From: Porpolomopsis calyptriformis | Lineage: Eukaryota > Basidiomycota > Agaricomycetes > Agaricales > Hygrophoraceae | Length of the DNA stretch: 64,000 nt | Direction: 5' to 3' | Assembly: GCA_951640195.1 (NCBI GenBank) | Contig: OX621168.1 | Location: 744,001-808,000, forward strand | In this document: piece after piece, positions 36,801-47,888 of the stretch | Position numbering within the stretch: the first letter of the stretch is position 1 | Layout of the letters: the number at the start of each line of letters is the position of its first letter | Made by a program: the position numbers and the translations under genes | The notes under the pieces: generated by a model | What the model was told of the DNA's origin: nothing | The model's database searches: none | What the model saw: only the letters and a program-made list of their open reading frames with translations

Positions 36801-36918
36801 TTTGCAGAATCTAGCCGACCTTGGGTTTCCTGATAATGGATTCGACGGAATCTTCGCACAACTTCCGAGCGATAACAATTGGATGGGAGATCTTGCCCCA
36901 CTGCTCGAGGTTTGGTAA
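33817..36918 (+). CDS. Zn2Cys6 transcription factor with fungal-specific domain
   Basis: This is a nuclear binuclear-zinc-cluster regulator. The N-terminus carries a basic stretch (KRRRTSS), then ACTSCRKGKNRCEGE in exon 1 and, after an intron, PCRRCMLSGTPCVFEKPE, which together make the six-Cys cluster. A coiled coil follows (RLSRLEDQCMVMQSQMIGM, then SSLDRILSAVQ). The middle and C-terminal parts form the fungal_trans domain: ARELYHMYLSRHSLFPARD, SLISRTPWTFNAILAVAAK, ANPWLPSGHAMRMALDLGLH, and SARIWLCLYWFDHQISLRTG with GRPIVL. The C-terminus is WMGDLAPLLEVW. Roughly ten introns split it; length is about 850 residues. No target genes are evident, since its neighbours are unrelated housekeeping genes. 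Confidence 0.9.
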
Positions 36919-37083
36919 TTTTCGTCAGAATGATGTTGATCGAGCCTCAACTCGGTTCCGTACCTCTCATCCCGCAAGCCACATATATTTGAAACAATAA
37001 CAAACGTTACTTATCTAAGACATTGCAATTTTCCAGGAATACATCAGGAAGCGCTTGGGGGTGTCAGTCGTTGTCACGGGCAA

Positions 37084-38745
37084 TCATTCCTCCTCCTCGC
37101 TGTCATCTTGTTCTTGCAAGAACTGGAATTTCGACCTGAGATTCACGGAGGGACAAGAGGTGGACGCGTGAAGATCTTTACCTTAACAAGTGGCTCGGTA
37201 CTTTTGAGGAAATGCTGTCGGCCATTGGGCTTGGACCCCTTCTGATGCCAATATATGATAGCCTGAGCAGAGATACAGTCCTTGTTATACAGAACCTGCA
37301 GGAAAGTGACAATGTAGAAATCTGAAAGAATCACCGGAGCGCAACATTTACGACGCACTTTCAAAATTTGAGGAAACGCCTTGATTATGCGTGTGTCGTC
37401 ATAACAATACACTTGGACAACATTGATGAGGGCGACTTCGGTCTTGGGTCCGTTACAGAATGGCTGTAGTATTGGGGCATATTTCTATGACCAGTATTGG
37501 AGCGACCGTGGAGAGGAGAGTCAGAAGAACGAGACGCACCCCGACTTCGCGAAGGGCAAGACCTTCGATTTGATCTGGACGAGCACTCCAGTCGACCGAC
37601 GCCATGAGGCCTTGCCAAATACATTGCACCAATTCGGTTTCCGGGAGGGGCTGTTCTTCCTGTTTACCTTTGATTGCCGCGATGATCTGTGGGAGAGGAA
37701 TATGTTAATGGTGCTTTACTTGGGGGCTGCTAGAGAGACGGTCACTGGCTTGTTCTGGCGTTTCCTCGTGTTCGCACAGCTCAGTCAGTTCCTTCACGAG
37801 GATTTCTTTGACGGCAGCAGATTGCCTCTTTGACCACCATTCGGCGACTTGGGGAAGGCCCTCTTTCTTGAAATGATCCTCGAGGATTTTGCCCTCACGT
37901 TTGTTGGGTGGGAAGAGTGCGAGCAGGTCCTTGACGCCTCCACGTTTAAGAGTGGCGGAGAGATGGTCCATGGACTGATCGCCGAGGTAGGCACGGAAGA
38001 TAAGAGTTATCACGCCGACGGATGTGTCTGAGGGGGCACCGGATTAAACAATTCATGGTACTCTGGGATAAACCTACCATTTTTGACGAGATGGTCCTTT
38101 GTCAAACTTTGAAGGCAAGATGCGTTGGCGAGTCCTTGAGAGATCAAAAGGCCGATCGCGACACAGAGTTTATCCTTCTGGATAGGCGACCAGCGATTGA
38201 TGTATTGAAGAAGGCCTGGCAAGGCAGATTCTTCAAGAGGTTTCTGGAGATACTTGTATCTGAGGAAGTCGGGTCGATAAGGGACGACACGCGAGGAACC
38301 GCAAGGAGAGACAGCACCTCCTGATAAGTTTGTTGAGCACCTCGATGTAGTTCTTTAAGTCATCCACCTCAGCAGGCTCCTTTGCGTTGAAGATAGAAAA
38401 TGGCGAGACGGGTGCACCGTCGTCGACATAGCTACCGCCTGGCTGGATAAGGCCGCCGACAAGCAGGATCTCGAAGAGAGCGTCTGCATATTTGAGATAT
38501 TCGAGAGTGGAACCGGCTTGAACTAATTTAGCAGCAAATGAATCAAAGTCACCCGCGGGTACGGTCTCAAGTTGTTTATAAAGCTGATCTCTAAAAACTG
38601 CGAAAAGAGTGAGCGACGAAGTGAGATGGTCGGTTGCGAACCTACCTGTGGGTTCGTGCTTTGCGTGAGCTTTTACGGCTCCCTTTCTGGCTTTGATTCT
38701 GACCCCCTGCAGTGAAGGTTTGGCTGCTGTCGATTGCTGAGACAT
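37084..38745 (-). CDS. eIF5-mimic protein (BZW1/2-like), W2 domain
   Basis: 5MP/BZW proteins copy the C-terminal W2 HEAT domain of eIF5 and tune start-codon selection by binding eIF2 and eIF3. The start MSQQSTAAKPSLQGVRIKAR with KGAVKAHAKHEP matches the basic family N-terminus, which continues after an intron as VFRDQLYKQLE. Then come the helical repeats (SFAAKLVQAGSTLEYLKYAD, DALFEILLVGGLIQPGG, VIRRYKYLQKPLEES-like block) and the conserved VITLIFRAYLGDQSMDHLSA. The C-terminal W2 domain includes AAVKEILVKELTELCE, INVVQVYCYDDTRIIKAFPQ, ILKVLYNKDCISAQAIIYWH, and ends with an acidic tail (QDDSEEEE). Length (about 420 residues) fits. Confidence 0.88.
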
Positions 38746-38820
38746 CCACAGGTTTCGAGACAATCGAAAGGTGGTTTGGCTCTGCTCGGTAACAGCCGAT
38801 ATCACCTTTCTTCCAAATCA
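38746..38820. promoter_or_regulatory. Very short bidirectional promoter, eIF5-mimic / PP2C
   Basis: Under the preferred models only 75 bases separate the two divergent start codons, so promoters and leaders must overlap. If the phosphatase instead starts at 38918 or 39005, the gap is 170-260 bases. Confidence 0.4.
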
Positions 38821-40223
38821 ATGCAGACTGTCGCCGTCAGACCGTCCATTTCAGTCGTCAGTGATTCGCTGAATGCGAGGTCAAAGTCAATCACGACAAC
38901 GGAGGAGTTGGACACATATGGTGTATGCTTCGTCGCTTGCCCCGTTTTCGCGCCCTGACTTCATTCGCCTTTCTCAGATTTTGAACCGTCATTCTACCCA
39001 GAACATGGCGTATCAGGTCGGGATATCTGAAGACAAAGGCACGCGGCGAACTATGGAAGACGCCCATTCCTTTGTCGTTGATTTCGCGGGCGTCCGTGGC
39101 CAGGGCTTCTTTGCTGTCTTTGATGGCCATGCCGGTAAGCACGCCGCCGAATGGTGTGGCAGACACTTTCACGAAGTACCTCTCTTGCTTTCAACCGAGA
39201 CTCATGTTTTTCTGATCCCCACCGCTCATTAGTATCTACTTCATTCCCTTTTCGATCCTGCTACCCCCTGCATCCCAGATATCCTCAACAAGACCTTCCA
39301 CAAGGTTGACGGACATCTGTCTCGGATGTGCGAGGAATCAGAGGGCAAGATCCACTCAGGCTGCACCGCTGTCACCGCATTCCTCCGCATCGAGGATGCG
39401 GACGGCAACCAATCCTTCCTTATCAACCCTTCGTCCGTCATAGAATCACCCATAGTAGCAGCAAGTGCTGAGGGTCTTGAGGCCGCCGAGAGCAGCTCCG
39501 AGAGTTACGGGGCTGAATCTGGAGAAGATGCACCCAAGAAAAAGTCCAAGAAGCCCGCAAAATCTAACCATACCACCAGCAGATTGAAAAGGGCCTGGAA
39601 AACTCTCAGTGGTGCCTCGGTCGCGACCAACGCGCGTACCCCATCTCCCGAGTGCAACGACACAAAGGGGATGACCATCGTCGTGCCTCCGACCTCTTCT
39701 CGTCGCGTACTTTACACTGCCAACGCTGGCGACGCGAGGGGAGTTCTCTGCCGTGGTGGCAAGGGCGTCAGGCTCACGTATGACCACAAAGGGTCAGACA
39801 AACAGGAGGCGAAGCGGATAATAGACGCAGGCGGGTTCGTTATGAACGCGCGGGTAAACGGAGTTCTTGCTGTCACTCGTAGCTTGGGTGATTCGTCGAT
39901 GAAGGAGTTTGTCGTAGGTGCACCATACACGACCGAGACCGAGTTGTGCGAGGAAGATGAGTTCCTGATCTTAGCTTGTGATGGTGTACGTGGTTCTTTT
40001 TTTAATTCTTTGTGCTCCCATCTCTTACAAACTTTTGTCTTTGTTGTCTGGATAGCTGTGGGACGTGGTCGACGATCAAGCTGCCATCGACCTCGTGCGC
40101 GAAATCGACGACGCACAAACCGCTAGCCAAAAGCTTCTCAAACATGCGTTATCGAATCATACCACCGACAACGTCACGGTTCTCGTCGTCCGGTTCAAGC
40201 ACATCATGCCCCAGACGGCATAA
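38821..40223 (+). CDS. Protein phosphatase 2C (PTC1-like)
   Basis: This metal-dependent Ser/Thr phosphatase has the PP2C motifs in order: GISEDKGTRRTMEDAHSF, FFAVFDGHAGKHAAEW, SGCTAVTAFL, TANAGDARGVL, VNGVLAVTRSLGDSSMK, FLILACDGLWDVVDD and TTDNVTVLVV, so all metal-ligand aspartates are present. Four exons join exactly (38821-38922, 38978-39175, 39233-39985, 40056-40223), giving 406 residues. The first exon encodes an N-terminal extension (MQTVAVRPSISVVSDSL); a start at 38918 or 39005 is the alternative. An insert of about 85 residues, acidic then lysine-rich (ESGEDAPKKKSKKPAKSNH), interrupts the core between FLRIEDADG and RVLYTANAGD. It may be a regulatory or localisation loop. Confidence 0.9.
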
Positions 40224-40484
40224 TACACGCATGCTTCCCGTTTATATGTAATCGTCCTACTTGTCCAGGCAATCAAGTTCACTTGCGGCATTATATTGTA
40301 ACGTCCTGATCCTTTTGTATCCCGTCTTCTCCTCGTACCACCACGAACTCTTATATCAAACAGCATCCCTATTGTATCTGACCCTTGCGTCCGGAATACC
40401 AGTCTTCATCATGATTTGCCAAGCTGATTGGGGCACAGTCGGTTTTTGGAAGTGTTGTACATTGCTTACAATAGTGTAATCAAC

Positions 40485-43400
40485 TTAACTGTGAATTTGT
40501 AAAACTCCATCAAAGTCGGACCTGTCACTCTCATCTTCTTCATCGCCTACCGGCTGGTGCATACTAGCACTGCCTCCCCTTGACGTCTCCTCTACCAAGG
40601 GGCCTTCACTTTTAGCACGGCCGGATACAACCGCCTGTCTTCCACCCTTATGATCTAGATCGGTTGCCTCCTTCGTACAGTCGCCCTTCCGAAAAGATCC
40701 ACCTCCACTTCCTGCCGCCAGCGCAGCACCCTCGCCTTCCCCCAAACTCGAACCCGAAATAGGACCCCCCGATGAAAACGACTCGGTTAATGAACTCACG
40801 GTCGTCACAGCCATATCAAGCACAGCTTCCACCCGCTTTCTCAACCCTTCGTGCTCACTCGTAATAGTCTATGAATATGGCAAAATTAAGCTTTACCGGG
40901 GCTAGATTGCCAACTGCGAAAAAAAAAAGAAGACACACCATAGAAATAAGATGAATACAGGCCTCGGCATCGTCTAGTCGGACGAGCAGAAAAGGTTCAC
41001 CATTCCCACCCCCATCCTGGGATTGGTCAGGAAAATGCAGTTCCACCTCGCCAAAATGCGCCTCCAAGAACCATGCGATCCTTTCTACCCTTGATTGCTC
41101 AGAATGCTCGCCGTGAGGGCCTGAATCACTATGGGGATGCAGGTGCGCACGTAAGTGAGGCGAAAGCGGTGGCGTCGTCACTGCAACCGAGAAAATTTGA
41201 ACAATAGGTTAGTTGTATCGCTGCTGTTACAATACCAGATGGAGGTGGTTGATATCTTACGTTTAACAGACGCTGGGCTTGTGTCAATACCGGTGATAAC
41301 CGTCAGTGCTGAATCGGCAATCATGTCATTGCTGCCGCTCGAGTCCCATTCAATGGTAAGTTCATGCTCCTGAGTGTGCTTCACGTCAACGGCTCCCATG
41401 ATCTGGATGACAAAAATCATGAATTAAATAGTCACGATAGCAACAATAATCAAGCGGGGAAAAAAGGTACAAATGAATACATACCCGCATGCTTGGCACA
41501 CCATCCTTATCCACTGCTTCCTCCACGCTTCCGAACATCCCCTCGAGATGCCACTTGATAAGATCCCAACCGACACCAAGAACTATTTTTTGCCTCTGCG
41601 TGACAGTACACGTTGATAAGCCAGCAAAATCTCGCAAGTCCCGCGGATCTAGAAGCGTGTATGAGTAATCTTTAGCGACCAGCAAACCCGACAAGACGTC
41701 TTTCGGTTGTGGCGACTTTTCAGCAAGCGTCCCAATGGCCTGAACGCGAGGGGGAGGAATAGTATTTAGCTGCTTGGGAATTCGCAAAGTTGTTCACTCA
41801 CTTTGGCGACCCGCTCGCCACGGAAAGACAGATGCAATGTTTCCAGATTGCGTGGAGTGTGAATCTTGACATCCTCATCTCGATCTTTGTATCGAGAAGT
41901 CATCGCCGCTCGCAGTCGCCCCATAGCCGTTTGTTCTCCGTGCACCAAGACCTGTCGTGTAAGATATCTAAAGTGTACGACAATAGAAAGCAGGGAAAAA
42001 CACGTACGACGTGTTGGGCCTTGATGAGCTCAATGAATTCCGAATTTTGGGAGTAGTCCACGTGTGCACTGAAAGAAATTTCGTCCACAGATATCTTCCT
42101 TGAAATAGTGGTGCCTTTCAAGGTGGTAAATTCTTCTGGTTCATTTACAATATCCTTGAGGTGTTATGTAGGAAAAAGAAATAAGCACCAAACAGTGGGT
42201 GAGCCGTTGGGAAGTCACCCTAGCTAATGTGCCATCGATAGAGTAGCCAGTCAAGATGAGACCGTTGCGAGAATCCGGTGCCCAAAGCTCAAATAGCTCT
42301 CTGCTCGGACCAGTTTGCATAAAACCTGGGCTGGCAAGTACCACGCATGGAGGGCCATCAGCGATTTTTTTTTCCCAACCGCGAGGCTGTGGAAGGTTTG
42401 AGATGTGTCTACGCAGAAGAAAGTTAGTTTCCAGGGTTCAAAACTCGACAAAATTGGTTGGTGTAGACTCACTTGAAAACAAAGGGGTTGTCCCGTTTTG
42501 CGAATCGAGCTCGGATGTTGGAGTTCATCGTGTGTATGTAAGTTTGGTACACAGCCATGCATTTGCGCGCAAGACTTGAAGCATAGTAAATCGGAACATT
42601 ATGGAGGTCGGGATGTTTTTTCCAATATTCGTCCAAGATTAGTAACAGTTCCTGCGCTCGGCCGAGCGCAAACGAAGGGAGGAGAACATGACCCCCTCTT
42701 CGAATGATGGAGTGAACTAGGCTAGTAAACCGCTGTTCTTTTTCCTCTCTTCCCTCGAGAGATTGAACACCGTAAGTGCTTTCTACTATGAGAACGTCCG
42801 GTCGGACGGGAGGTACTTCGGCCTTCACCAGATGACGATCTTCTTCGCGAGAGTAGTCACCAGTGTACAGAATTTTAAGACCTGCGATATCTATCAGAAA
42901 CATGCAGGCACCCAAGACATGACCAGCATGGTAGGGCGTGAACGAGACACCCGGACATGGAGAAATTAATTGATGTGTGGAGACAGTGATGATTGATGAC
43001 AGGGACATGGTCATGTCCAACGGTGAAAACAATGTATCCGCGGACGACGAACTGCAAGCGTTAGATTTGGGCCAATCAGTTTCTTAAAAGAAGCGGGTCA
43101 AATGGAGAAACACCTCATCCGGACGTAGTCCTGCATCATGAACTTGTGAACGGCCTTGGTAGGATGGGTCATGTAAACTTTGCCTTTTCCATCTCTGAAA
43201 TTCGTCTGAGCAAATGATCAGATGGAGGACATCACCGAAACGGAGTAATATTCCACTTTTTCCATGATGTAAGTCAAGGCAGCAGCGTGGTCCAGATGAA
43301 AGCTGAGAGAAATTCATGAGAATACATTCGAGAAAACGACGTTCATTTGCAGCTAGTACCTACTGTGTAATCAAGATGGCATCAACCGTACTCCAATCGA

Positions 43401-43560
43401 GTTCGTCAACGAAGGGAAGGGAAGCCATCCCGCCGTAGGCAGGATGAACGCCTGTATCGCACACAATGGTTCTTCCCCGGTATTGTAAAACGCAGCAAGA
43501 ACGCCCCACTTCTTGGCCAGCACCAAGCATGGTCACACTTAGTGTCGGTACATCAGCCAT
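40485..43560 (-). CDS. YSH1: mRNA 3'-end processing endonuclease (CPSF73/Ysh1)
   Basis: Ysh1/CPSF73 is the metallo-beta-lactamase/beta-CASP nuclease that cuts pre-mRNA before polyadenylation. The start [20 protein letters not shown] leads to [17 protein letters not shown] strands. The exon join restores [14 protein letters not shown] with the zinc-binding HxHxDH motif. Further hallmarks are [45 protein letters not shown], the beta-CASP block [51 protein letters not shown] and [13 protein letters not shown]. The C-terminal domain follows, ending in a Gly/Ser-rich then acidic tail ([19 protein letters not shown]). About a dozen introns split it. The 3' end faces the PP2C gene with 260 bases between stops. 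Confidence 0.93.
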
Positions 43561-43692
43561 GTCAGCAATCAGAGTTGAGTCGCGTCGTGAAAGAGTGCTT
43601 ATGTAATAAATGTCAGCTTTCCTTTTCCAAAGTAACATTTTTCCGGACTCCACTCGGACCAAGATTTGCCGTTACGATTAAACAAGTTTGTC

Positions 43693-43716
43693 GCCGACAT
43701 AGTCGGCACTAGTGCC
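43693..43716. promoter_or_regulatory. Overlapping palindromes upstream of YSH1
   Basis: GCCGAC-ATA-GTCGGC (43693-43707) overlaps the perfect 12-base palindrome GGCACTAGTGCC (43705-43716), about 135 bases upstream of the YSH1 start codon. It could be a dimer-binding site. Only the symmetry is seen. Confidence 0.3.
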
Positions 43717-44102
43717 AAACCCAGCAACTTGTGATGATGTCTGTGGGAGACATGGTAACGGCATGTATGTTGTTTTATTGATAGACGAATGATCCACTGG
43801 CTTGCGAACCGTTCCAAAATGCCAGGCCGACAAGGCGTCTATCATAACGAAATGGGTCGTTAGAAAATATAGTAAATTACGGCTTTCACATAAAAAGTGG
43901 GCGATAACTCGTTATAGAGACCAGTGGTTAGTATCAGTTCCTCTAAAGGTTATTTGCCCTCACTATCGTGTTCAAGGACCAGGCGAATCCGGCCATAAAA
44001 CAATAATAATCCCATTTATTGTCCTCGAGGTTATGCCCCACATTAGATGCTACATATGTATTGTACTCCAATTGGCTAGGCCAGTTCAACATCCATGACA
44101 GA

Positions 44103-44171
44103 GGGTTGGATACCGCCCAGGGTTGGATATTGCCCCAGGTTGGATACTGCCTTGGGTTGGATACCACCCCA
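44103..44171. repeat. Four-copy minisatellite, unit about 17-18 bases
   Basis: Four head-to-tail copies have the core GGTTGGATAyyryC: GGGTTGGATACCGCCCA, GGGTTGGATATTGCCCCA, GGTTGGATACTGCCTT and GGGTTGGATACCACCCCA. The copies differ by a few bases, so the array has diverged. Confidence 0.8.
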
Positions 44172-45255
44172 TTTTCAGTGCGCCGGTGATTGTCGGTTGA
44201 TAATCACCTTGATTTCAAGTGGCGATTTTCAACAGTCCTGGGGGCACTGTGTCAACTGATGTCATGCCATCTAACAAGGTTCGCCTTGCTCCGCTACGGT
44301 TAATGTGAACTGATATTAAATTTACTCAGATACCTCAATAATTATAGCAAGTACAGCGCGAACAAATGGATAAAACCCCCCAAGGAGACGTGAGAAAGAG
44401 TGGAGCGAAACAAACAAACAAAGCCGACTGCCATACATGGGTAAAATGGTGACAGTGAAATCCACCAAACTATTACCCTGGAGGCCCTTAACCCATGCCA
44501 TGTGATACTTTTTACTGTACACCCGATCGATCGATCATCTCCCCAAGAAGGGTTCTCAAGAAGCTGAACTACTCGTATTACTACGACAACGTAACTACCA
44601 GATATCTGTTTAACATTTCCTTAGCTCCGATGATATCGACATTTGCTTTGGGGCTGAACAGCTTGAGTGGCCTCGGGCACAATAGATGGTGCGCAGCTGT
44701 GTTCTATTGCCCACGCTGGATCCTTTTTTTTTTTGGCCTGCCAGAAAAATATCTAAGGGGATAACAACAATAACCAATATATAATTTTACCAGGCAGAGA
44801 TTTCCATCAATCAAAGCTCACGCATCCTAAGAGTCTCAACTGGCTGCGAGTGAAGTAACTGGCAAGCCTATGACCACTGGGCCAAGTTCAGAGCCCACAA
44901 AGGCTACCAATAATGTGATAGCAATCACTGTAGTGTTCCAGGAAGCAGGGTCCAGGGTCTTGTTTACCGCCTATCAAATTAATGCAACGTACATTTACTG
45001 GTGGATAGAGCTCTTCCGCGAGGCCCACATGCAGGCCGCTCACATTCACATCCAATTGATGGCGGTGTCAGGTATGTGGAATTGCAAGCGACGAATAATC
45101 TCGATTTTATTTTTTTCCCGCAAGGGAGTGGAGTTCTATCGAGCCCACAAATTACCTAACACCTTATTACACCAATGGGTCTACGCCGTATCCCCCTATA
45201 CTTGTAGGGTATTGAACAACAGCGCAGTTAGTTAACGTCCTAGCCTTCGGCCACT

Positions 45256-45746
45256 ATGTCTTCACCAGATGCACCTTCCAGAAGCGAGAAAGCTGAGAGG
45301 TTCACCGGTTACGTCACACATCAGTTTTCCTGTTCGTTCATATGCGACATTTCAGGTTGCGGGACCGTCTTTTTGTCCGCAACAGCTGTTTCACCGACAT
45401 CGAGGGAAACCTATTTCATGCTGGTAAGTCACAACGTATCTAAATAACCAAGGGACGTACTGATAACCGGCCTCATTTTTGAGATAACGCAACATCCGAT
45501 ACTTTGCAGGCAATCGCAGATATTCAAAGCATCTTGGAAACACCACCGAAGCATTCTGGGAACCTATTCGATAAAGCGCGGGTCGAGATAGACAACTGCA
45601 ATGTTAGGATTGTCGGGGGTTCACAATACATTGTTGCACCACGTTGTAAGTGTCGCTGCTTACTTTGCTGCCAGGCTGAATGTGCCCTGATCCAGGCGAA
45701 GTTCCCCATTCAGCCGGGGAAACAACGGCTTCGCCGAATGAAATAG
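45256..45746 (+). CDS. Small orphan protein with DIQxIL...GSxYxV block
   Basis: Two exons join cleanly (45256-45423 and 45510-45746; donor gtaagt, acceptor tttgcag), giving about 134 residues. Exon 1 encodes MSSPDAPSRSEKAERFTGYV and a Cys-containing stretch (SCSFICDISGCGTVF). Exon 2 encodes AIADIQSILETPPKHSG, NLFDKARVEIDN and NVRIVGGSQYIVAPR, then a Cys-rich, basic end. The exon 2 block resembles the protein encoded at 56389-56835 on the other strand. Short GGxQY-type motifs of this kind occur in the N-terminal regions of some basidiomycete NACHT/NLR-like proteins, but that link is inference. The function is unknown, and the gene may be a decayed copy. It lies 214 bases upstream of the F-box gene. 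Confidence 0.45.
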
Positions 45747-45960
45747 AGCTGGGCTGTGTTATAATGAACTCAAGAGTGACGAGTGTTAAGGGACATAGCG
45801 TTTATATATTTTCTGGTCCGCAAGAGTCACCACCTGAGAAAAGACGGGATTAGGAATCTGGAATGTACAATTATCCATTCATTCACCAATGGTAACCTTG
45901 GTAAACCGATGGCGGTAGAGCACGAGCGGGATAGATGTGACTTTGTCACAGATCTACGCT

Positions 45961-47669
45961 ATGTCTGATTCCACCTCCCAGCACTGGTCAGATCGACTTC
46001 AGTCATTTCCAGACGATTTGCTATATGAAGTCTTTTCTTACCTACCAGCCTCTAGTCTCTTATGCTTGCGCCAAGTAAGGAGTCACCCATCATATCCCTC
46101 CAGCACTGACAGAGTTGCGTATCACAAATTCGAAAGGTCTCGCGCAGGTTACAGGACGTCACCCATGTCAGAACTGTGTGGGTGAATGCTTACAGAAACG
46201 CACCGTTCGTTCGCCCTCCGGGGCCGTTCCCGTCTCAGTCCATTGCAGATATCCAGAAGATCCTAACAAACAGCCTGAATCTACACATGAATTGGACCTC
46301 GCTCGCCCCTCGCCAGACTGTGTCACAACGTACGCCTGTGTCCCGACCTCTTACTAGTCCCGGTTCTCCAGAATTAAACATGAAACTCGTCCTGGGGAGG
46401 TATTTATTTTTTCAGGATGCCGACGAGTTGAGTTGTTATGACCTTGACTCACACGACCGAGGACCTGCAAAACCGATCGCATCCTACATGTCTCGGAGCT
46501 CCTTCTCTGTATTTCATCCGTTTTTAGATTGTAAGGCTGTGGACGGGGATGGGGATACGCCTCAAGATGAAATTGAGATATCATGCGCACTTTTGAAGAG
46601 AGAGAAGATCGGTAATTCTATGCAAATGTGGGTTACGTCGAACCACCTCATTCCGATTCATCTGACCGCGTACCACTCTTTTGTCTCACTGAAGAACGAT
46701 GTTGACACTCTACGTCTCGCGGGACACCGCCAAGTTCGACGTAACGGGGGACGTGGAGGTTCCCCGAAGAGTGTCCTATCGACACTTATCCATTACTGGC
46801 GACTTTCTGGTACTTGAGGCCTCCGGGGATCCCATAGTTGTTCACATCCCTACTCGTCAACTGTACGCCTTGCCGCCATGTGATTTCCGCGATGTATGTC
46901 CTTGTATCACATTGCACTGGTTGCACTCCGTGTCGCTTATGTTGATCGTACATAGGTTGCGGCGTCTCCAGCAAGCTACACGCGCTGCGAAAGCATTCTC
47001 ACATCGACCCATCTGCTAGCCATAACCCACGGTATCCAAAATGTTGTTGAGGCATTCCCTCTGCCCCAAATAGCATCAACTCAACTAGATGACGATGGTC
47101 CATCGGCCGCTCTCGTTCTCGCTCGTTCTCATATCGACTTCATTCCTTTAGGCATCCGCCACCTTATGTTCCTTTCATGTGCGAAGACTCGCAGGGCGAG
47201 CGACCGCGACGATGGCAGCACCCCTGCCACAACTTTTCTCGCCCTGAGTTCCTCATGGAAGAATGAAAAATGGGAGAACGAGATCGGCTTTTTCAAAGTC
47301 ACCCTGAATTCGCGTTCCCCCTCCAGCGGAGATGGCTCTATCTCCACATCATGGAGGCCAGTTGTCGGATGCGGTGGTCCAGGAGATTACGTTTGGTACT
47401 TCCACGGGAACCCCCAAGACGGCTTAGCCAACCTCGTTGGCTTGTCTGGTCTATCGAACGATCTCTTGGCGCTCGTCGTCGTCGATGAGGGTAACAGTGG
47501 TAGCAGTGGTGTTGAAGATAATAAATCAATTGTATGCAGAAGGCTGCCGATCGAGAAGGCGAAGACTGAGTGTATGAAGTGCTTTGCGTGGGATGGTATA
47601 AGGGGACGATTATGTATATCAAGGCTGACTCGCGACGAAGCTAACATCGAGGTATTCGAGTATATCTAA
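45961..47669 (+). CDS. F-box domain protein
   Basis: F-box proteins recruit substrates to SCF ubiquitin ligases through Skp1. The first exon gives MSDSTSQHWSDRLQSFPDDL with LLYEVFSYLPASSLLCLRQ, a typical F-box. After one intron the reading VSRRLQDVTHVRTVWVNAYR joins to NAPFVRPPGPFPSQSIADIQ, a context common in Agaricomycete F-box proteins. The rest (about 400 residues) has beta-rich segments that may form a propeller-like substrate domain (for example LSNDLLALVVVDEG), without a clear repeat family. The C-terminus is RDEANIEVFEYI. Such genes are numerous and fast-evolving in mushrooms, so the substrate cannot be guessed. It converges with the kinase gene. Confidence 0.8.
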
Positions 47670-47888
47670 AGTCTGGCTGGATAGGGGTGTAGTAGCGATA
47701 CAAATCTAGACACAAGAGTAGGTATGACATGACAATAGGAAAGACAACAAAAGGATCCGAGGAGTAAAAGAAGAATACAAACCATTCAAGTATCCAATCT
47801 TAACCCATTCAAAAAGGGTGGGTTGTCCGATCAAGTAGGATGTCCATCCACCAAGGCATATCTAAGCACACCACCGGTTCCCCAACAC

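Larger units (their letters stand above)
43561..45255. other. Gene-poor stretch between YSH1 and a small orphan gene
   Basis: About 1.7 kb is without a convincing gene. It is richer in A+T than its surroundings and holds a four-copy tandem repeat, an overlapping dyad, and an open frame of about 121 codons at 44870-45235 that I do not recognise. No terminal repeats, transposase or reverse transcriptase motif is visible, so a mobile-element origin is only a guess. Confidence 0.4.

Noticed and set aside
44675..44712. Imperfect inverted repeat GGGCACAATAG / CTATTGCCC
   Set aside because: The arms differ by a two-base insertion and the stem is short; expected by chance in this much DNA.
44870..45235. 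Open frame of 121 codons, possibly a transposon remnant
   Set aside because: No transposase, reverse transcriptase or integrase motif and no terminal repeats; kept only as part of the gene-poor stretch.
46240..46275. SIADIQKIL in the F-box protein resembling the IADIQSIL of the small orphan gene
   Set aside because: The similarity stops after about eight residues and the F-box context explains this segment, so it is probably coincidence.
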